Below are positions 59,002 through 64,000 of a DNA stretch of 64,000 bases, piece after piece. The stretch comes from Arthrobacter sp. P2b. GTDB taxonomy: Bacteria > Actinomycetota > Actinomycetes > Actinomycetales > Micrococcaceae. The notes beneath the pieces were generated by a model. That model was given only the letters and a program-made list of their open reading frames with translations. It searched no databases and was not told the DNA's origin. The first letter of the stretch is position 1. Each line of letters starts with the position of its first letter. The translations under genes were made by a program, and so were the position numbers. The DNA is taken from NCBI RefSeq assembly GCF_900168295.1, contig NZ_FVZL01000011.1:44982-108981 (forward strand). The letters run 5' to 3'.

Positions 59002-59760
59002 ATGTCCCGGGAACGCAGCCGGCACTCCGCCCAGGTCCGGACCCGCTGGCGCCGCTGGAACCGCGGCGACCTCGCCATCCTGCTGTGCGGCGTCCTTGCC
59101 TTCCTGTCCATCACATTCGGCGGGCCGCTGCTCCAGCTGACCCAACCGGCCGCCGTCGGCAGCTCAGCGCCCACTGCCGCCGAAGCGCAGTCTTTGGAGC
59201 CGGCGCCCATCGCGGTAACCGACCCGCCGGAAGGAACGGTTGCTGCCCCGGTTGCTCCCGCGACGCCGGCGGAAGGCACGACGGCGGCACCGCCTGTGCA
59301 GGAGCCGGCCCTTCCAGCGGCGGCAGCCCCGGTACGCATCCGCTATCCGTCTGCGGGCTTCGATGTGCCGGTGCACCCTTTGCAACCTGACAGTGCCGCA
59401 CAGGCGAGCCAAACGATTGTGCCGCCCGAGACGAAGGACGGTTACTGGCTTACACCGTTCGGGATGCCCGGAGCCGGGTCGGCCAACACAACCTATGTGA
59501 TCGGCCATAGCTGGGATGGCGCCGAGGCGCCCTTCAACCACCTCAGTTCCGCCGCCGCAGTGGGCCACCGCTTCGACGTCGACACCACGGCCGGAACCAT
59601 GACCTACCAGGTGGAGAACGTCACGACGTACCTGAAGTCCAGCCTGAAGGACAGTCCTGTCTGGGACATCGTGCCCAACCGCCTGGTCCTCATCAGCTGC
59701 TACACCGAGGACCCGTGGGGAAAGAACGTGGTGGTGACGGCCTCACCTGCGGTTTCTTAA
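59002..59760 (+). CDS. Class F-like sortase
   Basis: 252 residues. One N-terminal membrane helix (LAILLCGVLAFLSITFGGPLL) is followed by a Pro/Ala-rich spacer to about residue 120 and the sortase domain. The catalytic His is in TYVIGHSWDG and the Cys in LVLISCYTEDPWGKNVVV. The third residue, an Arg after the Cys in most sortases, is not evident and a Lys is in that place. ATG 59002 is chosen because GAGGAG ends four bases upstream. It probably attaches the preceding surface protein to cell wall or another protein. Confidence 0.78.
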   Translation: MSRERSRHSAQVRTRWRRWNRGDLAILLCGVLAFLSITFGGPLLQLTQPAAVGSSAPTAAEAQSLEPAPIAVTDPPEGTVAAPVAPATPAEGTTAAPPVQEPALPAAAAPVRIRYPSAGFDVPVHPLQPDSAAQASQTIVPPETKDGYWLTPFGMPGAGSANTTYVIGHSWDGAEAPFNHLSSAAAVGHRFDVDTTAGTMTYQVENVTTYLKSSLKDSPVWDIVPNRLVLISCYTEDPWGKNVVVTASPAVS

Positions 59761-59814
59761 GGAATCGAGGTTCCGTACCTGTTCAGCGGTCTGTCACCGG
59801 GCGGACAATGGGCT

Positions 59815-60333
59815 ATGACATCCGAACGATTCAGCGGCACGGCCCCGCTGCTGGTGGGGATCATGCCCCAGCAGCACCCGGAGGTCCTGCAGACCGCGGC
59901 GGTCCTCGCCGCCCGGTTGGGCACACCGCTGGTGTGCGCCTACGTGGATGAAGCCAGCTACCTGGTGGAATGGGACCCGGCGCGCTCAGCACACCGGCTT
60001 TCCCTGCACCCGGATGCTGACGATGATGACATCCGCGCCCTGACAACCGGACTGAAGGCGGACGTCCAGTCCGCGGTGGAAAAGGTGCCCTCCGGGAGCG
60101 GCAGCGTGGAGTGGACGCTCCGCACGCTTTCCGGCGATCCGGCCCGGGCATTGGGCCGGTTGGCGGCGGAAACCAACGCGCCGATGATTATTGTCGGTAC
60201 TTCGGAGCGCGGCTTCTCCCATCGCCTCTCGGAAGCGCTGAACGGATCGGTGGGGGCCTGGCTGAGCCATCACCAAAGCAGGCCGGTACTGGTGGTCCCG
60301 TACAAAATGCCCGCCCACGAGGACCGGGCTTAA
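59815..60333 (+). CDS. Universal stress protein, UspA family (divergent)
   Basis: 172 residues. The opening PLLVGIMPQQHPEVLQTAAVLAARLGTPLVCAYVDEASY matches a Usp first strand and helix. The nucleotide motif reads PMIIVGTSERGFSHRLSEALNGSVGAWLSHH, keeping G-x2-G... with weak Gly conservation. It is longer than the Usp at 2173 by about 30 residues, mostly in the central acidic loop HPDADDDDI. It lies 54 nt after the sortase gene. Confidence 0.82.
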   Translation: MTSERFSGTAPLLVGIMPQQHPEVLQTAAVLAARLGTPLVCAYVDEASYLVEWDPARSAHRLSLHPDADDDDIRALTTGLKADVQSAVEKVPSGSGSVEWTLRTLSGDPARALGRLAAETNAPMIIVGTSERGFSHRLSEALNGSVGAWLSHHQSRPVLVVPYKMPAHEDRA

Positions 60334-60430
60334 GCACTGCCGGGACCGCTTTTCAGGCCCTCGAATAATAAAGCGAAAGTAGTTATTCGCAGTGCTGGCG
60401 GAGGGCGCTACCAGCCAGTAAGCTGATTCA
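60334..60430. other. Structured intergenic stretch before the candidate sRNA
   Basis: No gene found. Two competing pairings overlap by one base: GCACTGC/GCAGTGC (60334-60340 and 60389-60395) and CGAATAA/TTATTCG (60362-60368 and 60383-60389). GCTGG/CCAGC follows at about 60394-60415. TAAGCT at 60419-60424 could be a -10 box for the RNA below. Confidence 0.4.
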
Positions 60431-60522
60431 AGCAGGCCGGATCCACCTGAGGTGGATCCCGCGTTTGCCCAAAAGCTGCTCCGGAGTGCGTATCCCCCAA
60501 TAACGCACTCCGGAGCTTTTTT
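60431..60522 (+). ncRNA. Candidate small RNA ending in a strong terminator
   Basis: A -10-like TAAGCT at 60419-60424 places a start near 60431. A nine-base stem GGATCCACC/GGTGGATCC with a TGA loop (60439-60459) is followed by a short single-stranded GCGTTTGCCC and then a 14-bp terminator stem with a C5 loop. Length about 92 nt. There is no open reading frame of note. The C-rich loops recall the actinobacterial 6C RNA, but the first loop does not fit, so I do not name it so. No gene before it needs this terminator: the Usp stop is 144 bases upstream. Confidence 0.5.
60478..60522 (+). terminator. Intrinsic terminator with U tract
   Basis: GCTCCGGAGTGCGT (60478-60491) pairs fully with ACGCACTCCGGAGC (60503-60516); an 11-base loop holds CCCCC. 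Six T follow at 60517-60522. This is the best intrinsic terminator in the window. Confidence 0.9.
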
Positions 60523-60548
60523 GTGCCCAGAGCCGGTGACCCCCCGCA

Positions 60549-60594
60549 TACCCCCAGGGGGTACTTGCCCTTATACCCCCAAGGGGTATAACGT
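60549..60594 (+). promoter_or_regulatory. CsoR operator pair and promoter of the copper operon
   Basis: Two sites are seen: TACCCCC-A-GGGGGTA (60549-60563) and TATACCCC-CAA-GGGGTATA (60572-60590). The second is close to the CsoR consensus. TTGCCC (60565-60570) and TATAAC (60587-60592), or the shifted TAACGT (60589-60594), form the promoter. TAACGT is six bases before the ATG at 60601, so the mRNA looks leaderless and the operator covers the core promoter. Confidence 0.8.
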
Positions 60595-60600
60595 GGACGT

Positions 60601-60945
60601 ATGAACCCTACGGAAGAAGCAGTCGCCGCGCCCGAGGCGGACTCCGCACCGGACCACGGGTACACCGGCAATAAGGAAGCCTACCTCCGGCGCCTGAAGC
60701 GCATTGAAGGCCAGGTGCGGGGAATCGCCCGGATGGTGGATGAGGACAAATACTGCATCGACATCCTCACCCAGGTCTCCGCCGTCACCAAGGCCCTGCA
60801 CGCCGTCAGCCTGGGCCTGGTGGAAGAGCACATCGGCCATTGCGTGGTGGGTGCCGCCTCCGAACCGGACCCGGCCGCCCGCGCCGAAGCCATTGATGCC
60901 AAAGTCAAGGAAGCTGCCGACGCCATCGGCCGGCTGCTTCGCTGA
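60601..60945 (+). CDS. csoR: CsoR-family copper-sensing repressor
   Basis: 114 residues of the all-helical CsoR fold. The three Cu(I) ligands have the right spacing: Cys 52 (KYCIDIL), His 77 (EEHIGH) and Cys 81 (HCVVG). The N-terminal 25 residues are acidic and disordered. It should bind the two GC-rich palindromes in its own promoter and release them on Cu(I) binding, freeing transcription of copZ and copA. No Shine-Dalgarno is present. Confidence 0.92.
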   Translation: MNPTEEAVAAPEADSAPDHGYTGNKEAYLRRLKRIEGQVRGIARMVDEDKYCIDILTQVSAVTKALHAVSLGLVEEHIGHCVVGAASEPDPAARAEAIDAKVKEAADAIGRLLR

Positions 60946-61000
60946 AGCTACCCCCAACGCCATCGCCGGCTACCGCCGGCCAGACCCAAAGGAGCCAGCC

Positions 61001-61240
61001 ATGAGCACCACCTCCCCCACCACCACAACCGTCAGCGTCTCCGGAATGACCTGCGGCCACTGCATCTCGGCGGTCAGTGAAGAACTCGAAGCCCTCGCGG
61101 GGGTGGAAGCCGTGGACGTCGAACTCAATGCCGGCGGCATCTCCACCGTCACCATCACGTCCGCGCAAGAGCTTTCGCCCTCCGAAATCGGCGAGGCGGT
61201 GGCAGAGGCCGGCTACCTGGTCATCGCCAACGAAGCCTAG
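61001..61240 (+). CDS. copZ: Copper chaperone, CopZ-like HMA protein
   Basis: 79 residues, one heavy-metal-associated domain with the binding motif GMTCGHCISAV (CxxC) and the usual beta-alpha-beta-beta-alpha-beta pattern to GYLVIANEA. It carries Cu(I) to the CopA pump. AAAGGAG at 60988-60994 precedes the ATG. It lies 55 nt after csoR and 21 nt before copA, on one transcript. Confidence 0.9.
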   Translation: MSTTSPTTTTVSVSGMTCGHCISAVSEELEALAGVEAVDVELNAGGISTVTITSAQELSPSEIGEAVAEAGYLVIANEA

Positions 61241-61261
61241 AAAGGTCCCGGGACAACGGAC

Positions 61262-63592
61262 ATGAGTTCCCAGGAACTGCTCCACCCGCCGGGCAACCGG
61301 GTGGTGGAGCTGGATATCGAGGGCATGACCTGCGCCTCCTGCGTCAACCGCGTGGAAAAGAAGCTCGGCAAACTCGACGGCGTGCAGGCCTCAGTCAACC
61401 TCCCGCTGGAATCCGCCCACGTAACGGTGCCCCCAGGAATCACCGACGAGCAACTCACAGCCACCGTTGAAGCCGCGGGCTACAAGGCAAAAGTCCGCCA
61501 GCCGCACCGTCCAAGCCAAAGTGCCGGCCAGGCCACCGATGCCCCAGAAGTAGTACCTGCCGCCGAGGACCACATGGCCCACGCCGCTGCATCACGGCTC
61601 CAGCCCCGCCTGATTTTGGCTGCCGTCCTGACGGTGCCCGTGTTCCTGGTCTCCATGTTCCCGGCATTCCAGTTTCCGCACTGGGGCTGGGTGGCGGCTG
61701 CCCTGGCGCTGCCGGTGGTGACGTGGGCGGCCTGGCCCTTCCACCGGGCAGCCGCCATCAACGCGCGGCACCTGGCCTCGACCATGGACACGCTGGTATC
61801 CATCGGTGTTGCCGCGGCATACCTGTTCTCCGCCTGGCAGCTGTTCCTGGATCCGCGCATGACCGAACACCCGGGCATGGAGGGGATGGAGACCGGTGGC
61901 CTGTACTTCGAGGTAGCGGCGGTGGTCACCACCTTCCTGCTGCTGGGCCGGTACCTGGAGGCCACCGCCAAGCAGAAGGCAGGCGACGCCCTGCAGGCCC
62001 TCCTCAACCTGGGCGCCAAGGATGCCGCCGTGCTGCGCGGCGGCATGGAACACCGAATCCCGGCGGACCAGCTCCAGGTGGGTGACGTCCTGGTGGTGCG
62101 GCCCGGCGAAAAAATTGCGACCGACGGCCTGGTGGTCGATGGGCATTCGGCGGTGGACGCGTCCCTGGTGACAGGTGAGTCAGTACCGGTGGAAGTGGGA
62201 CCGGACAGCCCCGTGACCGGCGCAACCATCAATACCTCCGGCAGGCTGCTGGTCAAGGCAACACGGGTCGGCTCAGAAACCACCCTGGCGCAGATGGCAC
62301 GCCTCGTGTCCCAGGCGCAGACCGGCAAGGCACCCATCGCACGCCTCGCCGACCGCATCAGCGCCGTCTTCGTTCCGGTGGTCCTGGCCGTCGCCGCGGC
62401 CACCTTCCTGCTGTGGCTCCTGCTGGCCGGCCCGGACCTTGCGGACGGGCTGCGGCCCGCGTTCACCGCCGCCGTCGCCGTCCTGGTCATCGCCTGCCCC
62501 TGCGCCCTGGGGCTCGCCACTCCCGTGGGCCTGCTGACGGGCACGGGACGGGGTGCGCAGCTGGGCATCCTCATCAAGGGACCGCAGGTCCTCGAGGACA
62601 CCCGGTCCGTGGACACCATCCTGCTGGACAAGACCGGGACCGTGACCACGGGCATCCTCGCCGTTGATGCCACAGTGGCATTCGAGGGCTTCCGGGAAGA
62701 TGAGGTCCTCCGGCTGGCCGGAGCCGTGGAATCGGCATCGGAGCACCCGGTGGCCCACGCCATTGCGGCAGCGGCCAGGGCCGCACAGGCAGCGGACGAC
62801 GGCGGTTTCCTGCCTCCGGTGCAGAACTTCCGTTCCGCCCCGGGCGGCGGAGTGTCGGGGATCGTGGGCGGGAAGCTGGTGACCGCCGGCAGGACCGGGT
62901 GGCTGCAGCACAACGGCATAACGCCCGCCAGTAGTCAGCAGGCGGTACTGGCGGCAGCGGAAGCCGCCGGTGCCACCGCCGTCTGGGTTGCCGTGGATGG
63001 GACTCCTGCCGGCATCATCAGCCTGCGGGACACCATCAAGGAAGGCTCGGCCGCAGCGGTGGCCAGGCTAAAGCAACTGGGGCTGCGCCCCATCCTGCTG
63101 ACGGGTGACAACGCCGCAGTGGCCGCCCAGGTGGCGGCCGCCGTCGGCATCGATTCAAAGGACGTCCATGCCGGTGTCCTGCCGGAAGGGAAAGTCGAGG
63201 CGGTCCGCACACTGCAGGCCCAAGGCGCCACCGTGGCCATGGCCGGTGACGGCGTGAATGACGCTGCCGCCCTGGCCCAGGCGGACCTCGGCATTGCCAT
63301 GGGTTCCGGAACGGACGTGGCCATCGAGGCCGCCGACCTGACGGTGATGGGCAACGACCTCGCGCAGGTGGCCCAGGCCATCGAGCTGTCCCGGAGGACC
63401 CTGGCCACCATCAAGACCAACCTCTTCTGGGCGTTCTTCTACAACGCCGTGGGCATCCCGGTAGCCGCACTGGGGCTGCTTAACCCCATGATCGCCGGCG
63501 GCGCGATGGCAGCCAGTTCCGTCCTGGTGGTGGCCAACTCACTGAGGCTGCGCAGCTTCGGAAAGCAACAACAGGGCGCGGCAAAAAACTAG
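61262..63592 (+). CDS. copA: Cu(I)-exporting P1B-type ATPase
   Basis: 776 residues. An N-terminal HMA domain has GMTCASCVNRV (Cys 24, Cys 27). The P1B motifs are complete: TGES in the actuator, CPC in ACPCALGLATP of helix 6, DKTGT with the phosphorylated Asp, SEHPVAHAI with the HP pair, and GDGVNDAAAL. Eight membrane helices are expected, the last pair being VAALGLLNP. It pumps Cu(I) out across the membrane. The CPC sequence and CsoR context make Cu(I) or Ag(I) the likely ion. Confidence 0.94.
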   Translation: MSSQELLHPPGNRVVELDIEGMTCASCVNRVEKKLGKLDGVQASVNLPLESAHVTVPPGITDEQLTATVEAAGYKAKVRQPHRPSQSAGQATDAPEVVPAAEDHMAHAAASRLQPRLILAAVLTVPVFLVSMFPAFQFPHWGWVAAALALPVVTWAAWPFHRAAAINARHLASTMDTLVSIGVAAAYLFSAWQLFLDPRMTEHPGMEGMETGGLYFEVAAVVTTFLLLGRYLEATAKQKAGDALQALLNLGAKDAAVLRGGMEHRIPADQLQVGDVLVVRPGEKIATDGLVVDGHSAVDASLVTGESVPVEVGPDSPVTGATINTSGRLLVKATRVGSETTLAQMARLVSQAQTGKAPIARLADRISAVFVPVVLAVAAATFLLWLLLAGPDLADGLRPAFTAAVAVLVIACPCALGLATPVGLLTGTGRGAQLGILIKGPQVLEDTRSVDTILLDKTGTVTTGILAVDATVAFEGFREDEVLRLAGAVESASEHPVAHAIAAAARAAQAADDGGFLPPVQNFRSAPGGGVSGIVGGKLVTAGRTGWLQHNGITPASSQQAVLAAAEAAGATAVWVAVDGTPAGIISLRDTIKEGSAAAVARLKQLGLRPILLTGDNAAVAAQVAAAVGIDSKDVHAGVLPEGKVEAVRTLQAQGATVAMAGDGVNDAAALAQADLGIAMGSGTDVAIEAADLTVMGNDLAQVAQAIELSRRTLATIKTNLFWAFFYNAVGIPVAALGLLNPMIAGGAMAASSVLVVANSLRLRSFGKQQQGAAKN

Positions 63593-63865
63593 TCAGGCCG
63601 CGCCGTACCGCACTGCGGCGCGGGCCTTGGCTTTGGCTGCCTCGGTTTCCCGGTCCTTGGGAGGCGCCTGGGAGACCAGGGAATCCAGGAGGTGCTGGGT
63701 GATGTGGGCGATCTCGTGCACCGCCTCCTCGAAGGCTTCCTGGTTGGCCTTGGAAGGCTTGGTGCTGCCGCTGACTTTCCGCACATACTGCAGCGCTGCG
63801 GCGTGCACTTCCTCGGAAGTGGCGTGCGGCTCGAAGTTGTGGAGGGTTCGGATATTCCGGCACAT
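63593..63865 (-). CDS. DUF2277 family protein
   Basis: 90 residues. MCRNIRTLHNFEPHATSEEVHAAALQYVRKVSG is the family hallmark, followed by a helical part with KPSKANQEAFEEAV. Function is unknown; members often occur near GC-rich actinobacterial housekeeping genes. TAGCAT lies six bases before the ATG (63872-63877 on the minus strand), a leaderless-type start. The stop abuts the copA stop with no gap. Confidence 0.85.
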   Translation of the reverse strand: MCRNIRTLHNFEPHATSEEVHAAALQYVRKVSGSTKPSKANQEAFEEAVHEIAHITQHLLDSLVSQAPPKDRETEAAKAKARAAVRYGAA

Positions 63866-63917
63866 AAGGCCATGCTAGGCTCTGGAGCGCCTGGGATCGA
63901 CCCCTCGCGTTGACTCG

Positions 63918-63971
63918 TTGAAAACCTCCGCGTAGACCGATTCGTTGCCTCATTTGAAAACCTCCGCGTAG
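63918..63971. repeat. 18-bp direct repeat, two copies, 36-bp period
   Basis: TTGAAAACCTCCGCGTAG is at 63918-63935 and 63954-63971, with a shared CTC just before each. The window ends 29 bases later, so more copies could follow. No gene is seen in 63866-64000 apart from the DUF2277 start region. Confidence 0.75.
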
Positions 63972-64000
63972 CGGCGTGGTTCTCGGGAGCGGCACCGGAT

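Noticed and set aside
60431..60522. Firm assignment as 6C RNA
   Set aside because: Only one loop is C-rich and the first hairpin loop is TGA. The family match needs a covariance search.
1..64000. CRISPR array
   Set aside because: No set of three or more regularly spaced repeats was found. The two-copy repeat at the window end has no third copy in view.
1..64000. Prophage or transposon, prompted by the holin-family gene and the palindromic repeats
   Set aside because: No integrase, transposase, capsid or terminase gene is present. The holin-4 family is chromosomal in many bacteria, and the repeats carry no genes.

Overview
The window looks like chromosomal DNA from a GC-rich actinobacterium of the Arthrobacter/Pseudarthrobacter type (Micrococcaceae). 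This is an inference from composition, from protein style (branched-chain dehydrogenase cluster, WXG-like pair, class F-like sortase, DUF2277, CsoR-copper locus) and from promoter style: many genes start 6-8 nt after a TAnnnT box, which suggests leaderless mRNAs. I found no rRNA, tRNA, CRISPR array, integrase or transposase. Genes are tightly packed, with many 1-, 4- and 8-nt overlaps.

Layout. 0-9 kb: 3' part of a GerMN lipoprotein, a LysN/MocR-type aminotransferase, a universal stress protein, a branched-chain 2-oxoacid dehydrogenase operon (bkdABC plus a PAP2-like membrane phosphatase) and a HisC/Pat aminotransferase. 9-16 kb: a holin-like membrane protein, a WXG-like protein with an alpha/beta hydrolase, purB, a histidine phosphatase, a Ser/Thr kinase with a small Cys protein, MarR, GNAT and a hotdog thioesterase. 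16-20.5 kb: a Fe3+/aminoethylphosphonate-type ABC importer with a fused permease. 20.5-26 kb: an FAD monooxygenase/TetR divergent pair, pobA with an IclR regulator, an FUSC-type exporter and a membrane ACT protein. 26-30.5 kb: lipid kinase and pntAB transhydrogenase. 30.5-44 kb: a large aromatic catabolic block. 44-49 kb: an Opp/Nik-type ABC importer with a possible iron box. 49-58 kb: LigC-like ligase, AEC carrier, a flavin oxidoreductase with a trehalose-synthase-like enzyme, an AlaA-like aminotransferase and a MoaD-like protein with a beta-propeller protein. 58-60.5 kb: a His-rich wall protein, a sortase, a stress protein and a candidate small RNA. 60.5-64 kb: csoR-copZ-copA and DUF2277.

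The centre is one coherent pathway. A shikimate-type MFS transporter (42.6 kb) brings substrate in. AroE (NAD-type fold) oxidises shikimate or quinate, and a QuiC dehydratase/VOC fusion makes protocatechuate. PobA, 15 kb away, makes protocatechuate from 4-hydroxybenzoate. PcaHG, PcaB, PcaC, PcaD, PcaIJ and PcaF take it to succinyl-CoA and acetyl-CoA. All are on the minus strand in the order aroE-quiC-pcaHGBDC, then a 66-bp palindromic repeat, then pcaFIJ-pcaR-yjbR. Three IclR regulators sit at the control points. Two 15-bp boxes in front of aroE resemble the PcaR consensus known from Pseudomonas.

Less routine signals: a 66-bp palindromic repeat present twice that supplies Pro-Asn-stop to its neighbouring gene each time; a sortase paired with a His-rich surface protein with an atypical sorting signal; a structured candidate sRNA; a duplicated hairpin inside and beyond the MoaD-like gene; nested inverted repeats at 43.9-44.0 kb; and the repeated TAnnnT-N6-start arrangement.
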